Source: Oryzisolibacter propanilivorax (GTDB lineage: Bacteria > Pseudomonadota > Gammaproteobacteria > Burkholderiales > Burkholderiaceae_C). Taken from it: 64,000 nucleotides of DNA. Made by a program: the position numbers and the translations under genes. The notes beneath the pieces were generated by a model. That model had not been told where the DNA came from, did no database searches, and was given only the letters and a program-made list of their open reading frames with translations. Below, piece by piece: positions 26,268 through 34,070 of the stretch; positions within the stretch are counted from its first letter, which is position 1; every line of letters starts with the position of its first letter. Location of the stretch: positions 62,001 through 126,000 of the forward strand of contig NZ_FNHP01000001.1 of NCBI RefSeq assembly GCF_900103645.1. The letters are read 5' to 3'.

Positions 26268-27681
26268 CGCAGCCTGGGTTCAGGATGCCCTGCGGGTCCA
26301 GCGCCTGCTTCACGGCGCGCATCATGGACAGCGCCACCGGCGACTTGTAGTGCGCCAGGGTGTGCGCCTTCAACCGGCCCACGCCGTGCTCGGCCGAGAA
26401 CGAGCCGCCGAACTGCGCCACGGCGTCGTATACCAATTCGTTCACGCGCGGCTCCTGCTCGCGCAGGAACGCCGCCGCATCGCCGCCCTCGGGCGCCTGC
26501 ACGTTGTAGTGCAGGTTGCCGTCGCCCAGGTGGCCGAAGGTGACCAGGCGCGCGCCCGGCACCTCGCGTGCCAGCAGCGCATCGGTGTGTGCCACGAACG
26601 CCGGAAAGCGCGACGCGGCCACCGAGATGTCGTGCTTGATGTTCAGCCCTTCCTCGGCCTGCGCCAGCGGAATGCTCTCGCGCACGTGCCACAGCTCGCG
26701 CGCCTGGGCGATGCTCTCGGCCACCACCGCGTCCAGCACGCAGCCGTCCTCGAAAGCCAGCTCCATCAGGTGCTCGAAGCGCTCGCGCGCATGCTGCTCG
26801 GACTCGCTGTCGCTGTTTTCCAGCAGTACGCACCAGGGCGCGCCCTCCAGGTCGGCAAAGGGCACGCGCAGCTGTGGCATGTGGCGCACGACCAGCGACA
26901 GCGCGAACCGGCCCATGACCTCGAAGCCCGTCAGCCCCGCGCCCAGGTGGCGGTGCGCGAGACCGAGCAGCTGCACGGCGGCTTCCATCGACGGCACGGC
27001 GGCCCAGGCGGTGAGCTTGGCGACCGGCTGCGGAAACAGCTTCAGCGTGGCGGCGGTGATGATGCCCAGCGTGCCTTCGCTGCCGATCAGCAGGTTGCGC
27101 AAGTCGTAGCCGGTGTTGTCTTTTCTCAGGCCGGACAGCCCGTCCCAGACCTCGCCCTGCGCGGTGACCACCTCCAGCCCCAGGCACAGCTCGCGCGTGT
27201 TGCCGTAGCGCACGACCTGCGTGCCGCCGGCGTTGGTCGCCAGGTTGCCGCCGATGGTGCAGCTGCCCTCGGCCGCCAGCGACAGCGGGAACAGGAAACC
27301 CGCCTCGGCGGCGGTCTGCTGCAGGGTCTGCAGGATGCAGCCGGCCTCTACCGTCATGGTCAGGTTGCCGACGTCGATGCCGCGCACGCGGTTCAGGCGC
27401 GCCAGGCTGAGCACGATGGCCGTGCCGCTGGCGTCCGGGGTGCTGCCCACCGACAGGCCGGTGTTGCCGCCCTGGGGCACGATGGGCGTGCCGCTGGCGG
27501 CGCAGGCGCGCACCACGGCGGCCACCTCGGCGGTACTGGCCGGGCGCACCACGGCCAGGGCCCGGCCGTGCTCGCGCCGGCGCCAGTCCTGCTCCCAGGC
27601 CGTGAGGTCGCCTTCGGTCAGCACGTGGGCGGCGCCGACGGTCTGGCGCAGGGCGTCGAGCAGGGCGGGGGCAGCGGTCAT
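26254..27681 (-). CDS. FAD-linked D-2-hydroxyacid dehydrogenase (GlcD-like)
   Basis: This 475-residue flavoprotein has a PCMH-type FAD domain (VPQGGNTGLSVG near 70, and GGNLATNAGGTQVVRYGNTR near 160) and a C-terminal FAD-oxidase domain ending FGHLGDGNLHYNV and EHGVGRLKAH. It is similar to GlcD, D-lactate and D-2-hydroxyglutarate dehydrogenases, which oxidise D-2-hydroxyacids. GlcE/GlcF partners are absent, so the single-subunit D-2-hydroxyglutarate or D-lactate type is more likely. The C-terminal end lies inside a dispersed repeat, and the last residues may be recent. Confidence 0.88.
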   Translation of the reverse strand: MTAAPALLDALRQTVGAAHVLTEGDLTAWEQDWRRREHGRALAVVRPASTAEVAAVVRACAASGTPIVPQGGNTGLSVGSTPDASGTAIVLSLARLNRVRGIDVGNLTMTVEAGCILQTLQQTAAEAGFLFPLSLAAEGSCTIGGNLATNAGGTQVVRYGNTRELCLGLEVVTAQGEVWDGLSGLRKDNTGYDLRNLLIGSEGTLGIITAATLKLFPQPVAKLTAWAAVPSMEAAVQLLGLAHRHLGAGLTGFEVMGRFALSLVVRHMPQLRVPFADLEGAPWCVLLENSDSESEQHARERFEHLMELAFEDGCVLDAVVAESIAQARELWHVRESIPLAQAEEGLNIKHDISVAASRFPAFVAHTDALLAREVPGARLVTFGHLGDGNLHYNVQAPEGGDAAAFLREQEPRVNELVYDAVAQFGGSFSAEHGVGRLKAHTLAHYKSPVALSMMRAVKQALDPQGILNPGCVLLK

Positions 27682-27753
27682 GGCGGCGGAAATCCTCGAG
27701 ACGAAAGCAGGGCGGTACGGAACGCGGCGCGGTGCAGGGGGCCGGCAGCGCCT

Positions 27754-28176
27754 TCAGGCAGGTACGTGCGGGGCGGCGGCCGCCCGCGCCGCGCGCTGGC
27801 GCAGGCGCACGTGCAGCGCGCAGGCCACGAACAGCAGCACGCACAGCGCCACCTCGGCCAGTGCCAGCCAGCGCCCGGGGGCGGCGTCGCTCCAGGCGCG
27901 CACCACGCCTTCGGTGAAATACAGCCAGACCAGCAGGCTGACCCAGCGGTAGGTGTACATGCGGCGCTTGAGCAGCCCGGCCAGCGGCAGCAGCAGCGGC
28001 AGCCCCTTGGCCGCCAGCCAGGTGCCGCCCGGGCGCAGCGGCGCCCACCACAGCTCCCAGGCCACGCACAGCAGCGCCAGCGCCAACAGGCTGCCCACGG
28101 CCAGCCAGCGGGTGGCGGCGATGTCAATGCCGATGGGGCCAGGAAGGGAGGCGGAAACAGGAGCGGACGCGGACAT
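27754..28176 (-). CDS. DUF2069 family membrane protein
   Basis: This 140-residue protein has four predicted membrane segments (about 24-44, 54-70, 76-92, 104-126). Characteristic DUF2069 text is KGLPLLLPLAGLLKRRMYTY and LLVWLYFTEGVVRAWSD. The family is common in beta- and gammaproteobacteria and has no established function. It starts 21 bp from the divergent YihY-family gene, so the two promoters must overlap each other's start regions. Confidence 0.88.
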   Translation of the reverse strand: MSASAPVSASLPGPIGIDIAATRWLAVGSLLALALLCVAWELWWAPLRPGGTWLAAKGLPLLLPLAGLLKRRMYTYRWVSLLVWLYFTEGVVRAWSDAAPGRWLALAEVALCVLLFVACALHVRLRQRAARAAAAPHVPA

Positions 28177-28197
28177 GGGGCTGGCATCATACGGGCC

Positions 28198-29490
28198 ATG
28201 TCCTTGTCCCTACAGCCGGCCACGCAGCGCCTGGAAGCCTGGCTGCTGCAGCTGTCGCAGTTCCCCTGGCGCGTCACCGCGCACGTGCTGCGCGAGCGCT
28301 ACCGCGAGGACCGCCTGGGCCTGACGGCGGCCAGCCTCACCTTCACCACGCTGCTCGCGCTGGTGCCGTTCGCCACCGTGGCGCTGGCGGTGTTCACCGC
28401 GTTCCCGGTGTTCGGTCGCATGCAGCAGGTGCTCGAGCGCTGGCTGATCGACAGCCTGATCCCGATGACCATCGCGCGCCAGGTGCTGGACTACATCAAC
28501 CAGTTCACCTCGCAGGCCAGCAGCTTGGGGGTGGCCGGCTTTTCCTTCCTGGCGATCACGGCGCTGGCGCTGGTGCAGACCATCGACCGCACGCTGAACA
28601 ACATCTGGCGCGTGCGCCGGCTGCGCCCGCTGGGCCAGCGCGTGTTGATCTACTGGGCGGCGCTGACGCTAGGGCCGCTGGTGCTGGCCGGCAGCCTGGC
28701 GCTGACCGGCTCGGTGGCCACCGCCGCCTCGCGCGAGCTGGGCGCCACGCTGCCGGGCGCGGCGCGCATGCTGTTCGATGCCATCGAGTTCTTCGTGCTG
28801 GCCAGCGGCATGGCGGCCCTGTACCACTACGTGCCCAACACCCAGGTGCACTGGCGCCACGCCTGGGCCGGCGGGGTGTTCGTGGCGTCGGGCATCTCGC
28901 TGGCCAAGAACGCGCTGGCGCTGTACCTGTCGCTGGTGCCGACCTACTCGGTGCTCTACGGCACCTTCGTCACGCTGCCGATCCTGCTGCTGTGGATCTA
29001 CGTGGCCTGGGTGGTGGTACTGCTGGGCGCGGTGGTCGCCGCCTACCTGCCCAGCCTGCTGGCCGGCGTGTCGCGCCCGCCAGGCGGGCGCGGCTGGCAG
29101 TTCACCCTGGCGCTGGAGGTGCTGCAGGAGTTGCACGCCGCGCGCCACGCGGCGGCGCACGGGCTGACCGCCGCGCAGCTGGCGCAGGCGCTGCAGGTGG
29201 ACGCGCTGCAGCTGGAGCCGGTGCTGGAGACGCTGACCGGGCTGGACTGGGTGGCGCAGATCAACGAGACCGCCGCCGGCGCCGCCGAATCGACCGACGC
29301 GCGCTACCTATTGTTGGCGCGCCCGGCCGAGACCGGGATGCAGCCGCTGGTGCAGCGCCTGCTGCTGGCGCGCGGGCCGGCGCTGGAGGCCTTCTGGCAC
29401 CACACCGGCCTGGAGGTGCTGACCCTGGCCGACGTGCTGGGCCAGCCGCAGGGGGCCTTGCGGCCGCCGGCTTCGCTCCTGAACCCATAG
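28198..29490 (+). CDS. YihY/virulence factor BrkB family membrane protein
   Basis: This 430-residue protein has an N-terminal half that contains about six membrane spans and the family signature GLTAASLTFTTLLALVPFAT and RTLNNIWRVRR. The C-terminal third (about 300-430) is soluble, with helix-rich sequence that may be a winged-helix-like domain. YihY was once called ribonuclease BN in error; the actual function is not settled. It is divergent from DUF2069. Confidence 0.88.
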   Translation: MSLSLQPATQRLEAWLLQLSQFPWRVTAHVLRERYREDRLGLTAASLTFTTLLALVPFATVALAVFTAFPVFGRMQQVLERWLIDSLIPMTIARQVLDYINQFTSQASSLGVAGFSFLAITALALVQTIDRTLNNIWRVRRLRPLGQRVLIYWAALTLGPLVLAGSLALTGSVATAASRELGATLPGAARMLFDAIEFFVLASGMAALYHYVPNTQVHWRHAWAGGVFVASGISLAKNALALYLSLVPTYSVLYGTFVTLPILLLWIYVAWVVVLLGAVVAAYLPSLLAGVSRPPGGRGWQFTLALEVLQELHAARHAAAHGLTAAQLAQALQVDALQLEPVLETLTGLDWVAQINETAAGAAESTDARYLLLARPAETGMQPLVQRLLLARGPALEAFWHHTGLEVLTLADVLGQPQGALRPPASLLNP

Positions 29491-29615
29491 CCGAACGCCG
29501 TTTGTTCACGCGGGCCTGGGCCGGCTTTCACTGCAAAATCACCCCGTTGCAGCTGGCGAACGGGCCTGCCGGACAACCGCAGGAATGCGCGTGCTTCCAG
29601 CCCGGCGGGGTGCTT

Positions 29616-30911
29616 TCAGCCCGGGCCCAGCGCCGCCGCCGCGGCCGCGCCGTGCAGCGCGGCGCCCTCCAGCGTCGCCGGGTACGGCCCGGCCACGTAG
29701 TCGCCGCAGGCCAGCAGGCCGGGCGCGATGGCCTGCGGCGGGCGCACCAACTGCGGCGTGCACAGGAAGGTGGCGCGCCGCTCGACCACCGTCCACGGCG
29801 CCTGCAGGGGCGGCAGCCCGAGTTCTGCCTGCGCCTGGGCCAGCACCTGCGCCTGCAGCGCGTCGCGCTCGCCCTCGAAGGCGCTGACCACGAACGCCAG
29901 CAGGCCCGCCGGCCCGCCCAGCTGCCCCCGGTCGAAGACGAACTGCGCCGGCGCGCCGCGCAGCGCCAGCAGCGGCACGGGCCACAGCGGCGCGCGCGCC
30001 GCGCCGGGCACGCGCGCGTACACGGTGGCGATGGCGCCGTGGCGCAGCGCCCGGGCCTGCGCGGCCCAGGCCTGCAGCGCGGGCTGCTCGGCCGCCGGCA
30101 CCTGCGCGCCGGCCACCAGCCGCGCGGCCTCGTGGCTGCCGGTGGCCAGCAGCACGGCGTCGAACGGATCGCCATCGACCTGCCAGCCGCCATGCAGCGC
30201 GTGCGCCAGGGTGTGCACGCGCCGGCCCAGCTGCACGCTGTGGCCGCGCGCGGCCAGCCAGGCGGCCGCTGGTGCCGGCAGCAGCGCGCCCAGGTCCACG
30301 CGCGGCAGCAGCAGGTGCGAACCGCCGTGCCCGGCGAACAGGCTGTCGTGCAGGATGCGCAGGAAGGTGGCGCCGCAGGCCGCGTGCGCCGGCGTGTTCA
30401 GCGCCGAGACGCACAGCGGCTCGATGAACTCGCGCACCAGCCGCGCCGGCAGCCCGGCGCACAGGTCGGCCACGCTGGCCTGCGGCGCGCAGCCAAAGCC
30501 TGCCCGCCGCCAGCGCGCCGCGCGTGCCAGCAGCGCCGCGCGCTCGCGCACGCTCCAGCCGCGCGCGCGGGCGATGCCGGCCAGCGCGTCCCAGGGCGGC
30601 GCGGCGTCGGGCAGTGCCAGCCCGCCGCCGTCGGGGAAACGCAGGGTCAGCGGCAGGCGCAGCAGCGCCTGCTCCGGGTCCACGCCGACGGTGCGCATCA
30701 GGCCGAGCGATTCGGTATAGGCACCGATCAGGATGTGCTGGCCGTTGTCCAGCTCGAGCGGCGTGCCGTCGTCCAGCGCAGCGGCCACCGTGCGCGCACG
30801 CCCGCCGGGCGTGCGCGCCGCCTCCAGCAGCGTCACCGCATGCCCGGCCTGCGCCGCGCGCACGGCGGCCGCCAGCCCGCCCCAGCCGGCACCGACGACG
30901 GCGACCTTCAC
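29616..30911 (-). CDS. hpnE: Hydroxysqualene dehydroxylase (HpnE)
   Basis: This 431-residue FAD protein converts hydroxysqualene to squalene. The N-terminal dinucleotide motif is VAVVGAGWGGLAAAVRAAQ, followed by the RTPGGRAR amine-oxidase/desaturase signature, and the C-terminal FAD contact is LLACGDYVAGPYPATLEGA. The GTG start overlaps the hpnD stop (ATGTGA junction), showing coupling. It completes an hpnC-hpnD-hpnE set. No squalene-hopene cyclase gene is in the window, so the product's fate (hopanoids or other) is not shown here. Confidence 0.9.
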   Translation of the reverse strand: MKVAVVGAGWGGLAAAVRAAQAGHAVTLLEAARTPGGRARTVAAALDDGTPLELDNGQHILIGAYTESLGLMRTVGVDPEQALLRLPLTLRFPDGGGLALPDAAPPWDALAGIARARGWSVRERAALLARAARWRRAGFGCAPQASVADLCAGLPARLVREFIEPLCVSALNTPAHAACGATFLRILHDSLFAGHGGSHLLLPRVDLGALLPAPAAAWLAARGHSVQLGRRVHTLAHALHGGWQVDGDPFDAVLLATGSHEAARLVAGAQVPAAEQPALQAWAAQARALRHGAIATVYARVPGAARAPLWPVPLLALRGAPAQFVFDRGQLGGPAGLLAFVVSAFEGERDALQAQVLAQAQAELGLPPLQAPWTVVERRATFLCTPQLVRPPQAIAPGLLACGDYVAGPYPATLEGAALHGAAAAAALGPG

Positions 30912-31747
30912 ATCCGGCCCAGGGCCTGCATCTTCCAGGCCAGCCAGAACTTGCGCAGGGGCGTGAGGCTGGTGCGCTGGTGCAGCACCTGAAAGCCGTC
31001 GGCTTCGATCTCGTCCAGCAGCGTGCGGTAGATGCTGGCCATCATCAGGCCGGGCTTTTGCGCGCGCCGGTCGGCGGCGGGCAGCAGCGCCAGCGCCTCG
31101 TCGTAGGTGCGCCGTGCGCGCTCGCACTGGAAGCGCATCAGCGCGGCGAAGCGCTCGGAATACTGGCGCTGGGTGATCTCGCTGGCCTTCACGTCGAACT
31201 GCTGCAGTTCGCTGATCGGCAGGTAGATGCGCCCGCGCAGCGCGTCCTCGCCCACGTCGCGGATGATGTTGGTGAGCTGGAACGCCAGGCCCAGCCGGTG
31301 CGCGTATTGGGTGGTCGCGTCCTCGGTCTGGCCGAAGATGCGCGCCGCCACCTCGCCCACCACGCCCGCCACCAAGTGGCAGTAGCGCTGCAGACCGGGA
31401 AAGTCCAGGTAGCGCGTCTGGGTCAGGTCCATGCGGCAGCCGTCCACCACCGCCTGCAGGTGCTGCGGCTGCAGCCCGTAGGGCGCCAGGTGCGGCGCCA
31501 GCGCCTGCGTGACCGGGTGGCTGGGCTGGCCGGCGAACATCTTGGCAACCTCGCCGCTCCACCAGTCCAGCTTGGCCGCGGCCACGCCGGGGTCGGTGAC
31601 CTCGTCCACCACGTCGTCCACCTCACGGCAGAAGGCGTAGAACGCCGTGATCGCCGCGCGCCGCTCGCGCGGCAGGAACAGGAAGGCGTAATAGAAACTG
31701 CTGCCGGAGGCGGCGGCTTTCTGCTGGACGTACTGCTGGGGGTTCAT
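30908..31747 (-). CDS. hpnD: Presqualene diphosphate synthase (HpnD)
   Basis: This 279-residue trans-isoprenyl-diphosphate head-to-head synthase joins two farnesyl diphosphates to presqualene diphosphate. Both Asp-rich motifs are intact: FCREVDDVVDEVTD near 40 and LTNIIRDVGEDALRGR near 170. MNPQQYVQQKAA was taken as the start because the in-frame sequence upstream is part of a dispersed repeat. It lies between hpnC (124 bp upstream) and hpnE (overlapping). Confidence 0.93.
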   Translation of the reverse strand: MNPQQYVQQKAAASGSSFYYAFLFLPRERRAAITAFYAFCREVDDVVDEVTDPGVAAAKLDWWSGEVAKMFAGQPSHPVTQALAPHLAPYGLQPQHLQAVVDGCRMDLTQTRYLDFPGLQRYCHLVAGVVGEVAARIFGQTEDATTQYAHRLGLAFQLTNIIRDVGEDALRGRIYLPISELQQFDVKASEITQRQYSERFAALMRFQCERARRTYDEALALLPAADRRAQKPGLMMASIYRTLLDEIEADGFQVLHQRTSLTPLRKFWLAWKMQALGRM

Positions 31748-31799
31748 GAGGGCCGGAATTGTCCCATGGCGGCGCAGCGCAGCCCGCGGGCGTGGTTTC

Positions 31800-31859
31800 C
31801 ATGCCAAAAGCGCCTCCAGCCATTGATCTGCCATGGCCTCCAGCTATGGATACAGGAGC
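31800..31859 (-). repeat. Dispersed TGCTAT/ATAGCTG repeat, copy 4
   Basis: On the - strand it shows CCATAGCTGGAGGCC, then AATGGCTGGAGGCGCTTTTGG. It lies in the hpnC-hpnD spacer and so would be transcribed within the hpn mRNA. Confidence 0.65.
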
Positions 31860-31871
31860 GCGACAGTGCCG

Positions 31872-32738
31872 CTACATGCGCAGCGCGCGCCACAGCAGCA
31901 GCGGCCAGTCGCGCGCGCGCACGGTGGGCCGGCGCACCAGGCTGGCGCCGCCCAGCGCCTGCACCTGCTCCAGGATGCGCAGCCCGCCCTGTACGACCAG
32001 GCGAAGCTCCCAGCCGGCGCGACCCGGCACGGCGTGCACCAGCGGCGCGCCCTGCAGCATCAGGCCGCGCGCCCAGGCGGCGCAGTCCAGCACCAGCGCG
32101 TCGCTGGCCGGCGTGCGCCGCAGGGCGGCCAAGTCGGCGCGCGCCACACCGTGCGCGGCGCAGTCGGCGTCGGTCAGGTAGTGGCGCCCGCGCGGCAGGT
32201 CCACGCTCAGGTCCTGCCAGAAGTTGGCCAGCTGCAGCGCGGTGCAGATGGCATCGCTGCGCGCCAGCGCCGCCGCGCCGTGCACGCCGTACAGGTGCAG
32301 CAGCAGCCGTCCGACCGGGTTGGCGGAGCGGCGGCAATAGTCCAGCAGCGCCGCGCGGTCCGGGTAGGTGGCGCCCGAGACGGTCATGTGCACGTCCTGC
32401 GCGAAGGCGTCCAGCAGGTCGTCCAGCAGCGGCAGCGGCAGGCGGTGGCTACGCAGCACCGCGCCCAGCGGCGCCAGCACCGGCTGCCAGCGCGCCTCGG
32501 GCGGCTGGCCGGCGGCCACGGCGTGCAGGCCGGCGCGCAGCGCGCGCAGGTCGGCCAGGCGCTGCGCGGGCGCGGCGTCGCCCTCGTCGGCCAGGTCGTC
32601 GGCCGTGCGCGCGAAGGCGTACAGCGCGGCGATCGGCGCGCGCAGCGCCGGCGGGCACAGGATCGAAGCGACAGGGAAGTTCTCGTAGTGCGTGACCGGC
32701 GCGGGCTGCTCGGCGGCACGGGGCGGGGAGGGTTTCAC
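31872..32738 (-). CDS. hpnC: Hydroxysqualene synthase (HpnC)
   Basis: This 288-residue squalene/phytoene-synthase-fold enzyme converts presqualene diphosphate to hydroxysqualene. The Asp motifs are FARTADDLADEGD near 43 and ALQLANFWQDLSVDLPRGR near 170; the N-terminal HYENFPVAS is typical for HpnC. The start is GTG without a clear ribosome-binding site, so the exact N-terminus is uncertain. The gene diverges from the RND adaptor gene, and a 34-bp palindrome lies 42 bp upstream of its start. Confidence 0.9.
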   Translation of the reverse strand: MKPSPPRAAEQPAPVTHYENFPVASILCPPALRAPIAALYAFARTADDLADEGDAAPAQRLADLRALRAGLHAVAAGQPPEARWQPVLAPLGAVLRSHRLPLPLLDDLLDAFAQDVHMTVSGATYPDRAALLDYCRRSANPVGRLLLHLYGVHGAAALARSDAICTALQLANFWQDLSVDLPRGRHYLTDADCAAHGVARADLAALRRTPASDALVLDCAAWARGLMLQGAPLVHAVPGRAGWELRLVVQGGLRILEQVQALGGASLVRRPTVRARDWPLLLWRALRM

Positions 32739-32755
32739 GGCGGCGATTGTCGTGC

Positions 32756-32813
32756 TTGACAGCGGGGCGGGGCGTCTTCGAGAATTTACTAACCAGTCAG
32801 TCAGTAAATTCTC
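32756..32813 (+). promoter_or_regulatory. Promoter with perfect-arm palindromic operator (RND efflux operon)
   Basis: The -35 TTGACA (32756-32761) is followed after 18 bp by a -10-like GAGAAT (32780-32785). The -10 lies inside a 34-bp palindrome (32780-32813) with identical 11-bp arms, GAGAATTTACT and AGTAAATTCTC, around a 12-bp centre containing CAGTCAGTC. TetR-family repressors of RND pumps use operators of this kind. Overlap with the -10 indicates repression. No regulator gene is adjacent. Confidence 0.7.
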
Positions 32814-32824
32814 AGCCGTCCGCC

Positions 32825-34054
32825 ATGCACTTTCCCGCCTTTGTCTTGCGCCCGTCGGGCGCAGCCGCGCAGCCCCGGAACCGCGCCCGTTCCGGGGTTT
32901 TTTTGTGGCCGCGGGCCGCCGCCGGGCTGGCCGTCGCGCTGGCGCTGGCCGGCTGCTCGCGCCAGGAGGCGGCGCCCGAGCCGGTGCGCGCCGTCAAGCT
33001 GGTGACCGTGGGCGCGCACGCCGCGCCGGCGCCGCGCGAATACGCCGGCGAGGTGCGCGCGCGCGTCGAGTCGCGCCTGTCCTTCCGCGTGGCCGGCAAG
33101 ATCGTGCAGCGCCCGGTGGAGGCCGGCCAGCACGTGCGCGCCGGCCAGCTGCTGGCCGAGCTGGACGCGCGCGACTACGAGCTGGCGGCGCAGGCCGCGC
33201 GCGCCCAGGTGGCGGCGGCCAGCACCCAGCGCGACCTGGCGGCGGCCGAGTTCGAGCGTTTTTCGCGCCTGCACGCGCAGAACTTCATCAGCGGCGCCGA
33301 GCTGGACCGGCGCCAGGCGGCACTGAAATCCGCCCAGGCGCAGCTGGCGCAGGCGCAGGCGCAACTGGCCGCGCAGGGCAACCAAGCCGGCTACACCCGG
33401 CTGTTGGCCGATGCGCCGGGCGTGGTCACCGGCGTGGACGCCGAGGTCGGCCAGGTGGTGGCCGCCGGCACGCCGGTGGTGCGCATCGCCCGCGACGGCG
33501 AGCGCGACGCGGTGTTCGCCGTGCCCGAGGACCGCGTGGCCGGGCTGCGCGTGGGCCAGCCGGTGCAGGTCGCGCCTTGGGCCGGCGGGCCGCCATTGGC
33601 GGGCAAGGTGCGCGAGGTGGCGGCCAGCGCCGACCCGGTGACGCGCACCTTCGCCGTCAAGGTGGCGCTGCAGGGCGCTGAGCCGCCGCCGCTGGGCGCG
33701 ACGGTGCAGGTGCGGCTGGCAGACCAGGCGGCACCGGCCGCCGCCGCGCCGCTGCGCGTGCCGGCCGCCGCTGTCTGGCAGGACGCCGGGCGCAGCGCGG
33801 TGTGGGTGTTCGACCCTGCCAGCTCGACGGTGCGCGCGCAGCCGGTACAGCTGGCCCGGCTGGAGGGCGACGAGGTGCTGCTGGCCGGCGGTCTGGCGGA
33901 CGGGGCGCAGGTGGTCGCCGCCGGCGTGCATGTGCTGGCGCCGGGGCAGAAAGTCACCGTGTATCAGCCAAAAACGCCTCAGGCCCTGACGAACAAAGGG
34001 CCTGCAGCTATGAATCCAGAAGCACCGACGCCGGCCCCCGGCGCCGCGCGCTGA
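32825..34054 (+). CDS. RND efflux periplasmic adaptor (membrane fusion protein)
   Basis: This 409-residue lipoprotein has a hydrophobic leader ending in the lipobox LALAGC (Cys about residue 41). The biotinyl-lipoyl half-motifs flank an alpha-hairpin (about 130-195) rich in Ala/Gln heptads. The beta-barrel and membrane-proximal domains follow. It links the RND permease encoded 16 bp downstream to an outer-membrane channel, which is not encoded here. The last 25-30 residues are read from a dispersed repeat and are probably an acquired tail. The ATG gives the lipoprotein leader; an in-frame upstream extension crosses the operator and was rejected. Confidence 0.9.
   Translation: MHFPAFVLRPSGAAAQPRNRARSGVFLWPRAAAGLAVALALAGCSRQEAAPEPVRAVKLVTVGAHAAPAPREYAGEVRARVESRLSFRVAGKIVQRPVEAGQHVRAGQLLAELDARDYELAAQAARAQVAAASTQRDLAAAEFERFSRLHAQNFISGAELDRRQAALKSAQAQLAQAQAQLAAQGNQAGYTRLLADAPGVVTGVDAEVGQVVAAGTPVVRIARDGERDAVFAVPEDRVAGLRVGQPVQVAPWAGGPPLAGKVREVAASADPVTRTFAVKVALQGAEPPPLGATVQVRLADQAAPAAAAPLRVPAAAVWQDAGRSAVWVFDPASSTVRAQPVQLARLEGDEVLLAGGLADGAQVVAAGVHVLAPGQKVTVYQPKTPQALTNKGPAAMNPEAPTPAPGAAR
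33968..34019 (-). repeat. Dispersed TGCTAT/ATAGCTG repeat, copy 5, inside a coding region
   Basis: On the - strand it shows TTCATAGCTGCAGGCCC, then CAGGGCCTGAGGCGTTTTTGG. It lies wholly within the 3' end of the RND adaptor gene and is translated from the opposite strand as KTPQALTNKGPAAMNP. Confidence 0.65.
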
Positions 34055-34070
34055 CCGCCGGGAGCGCCGC

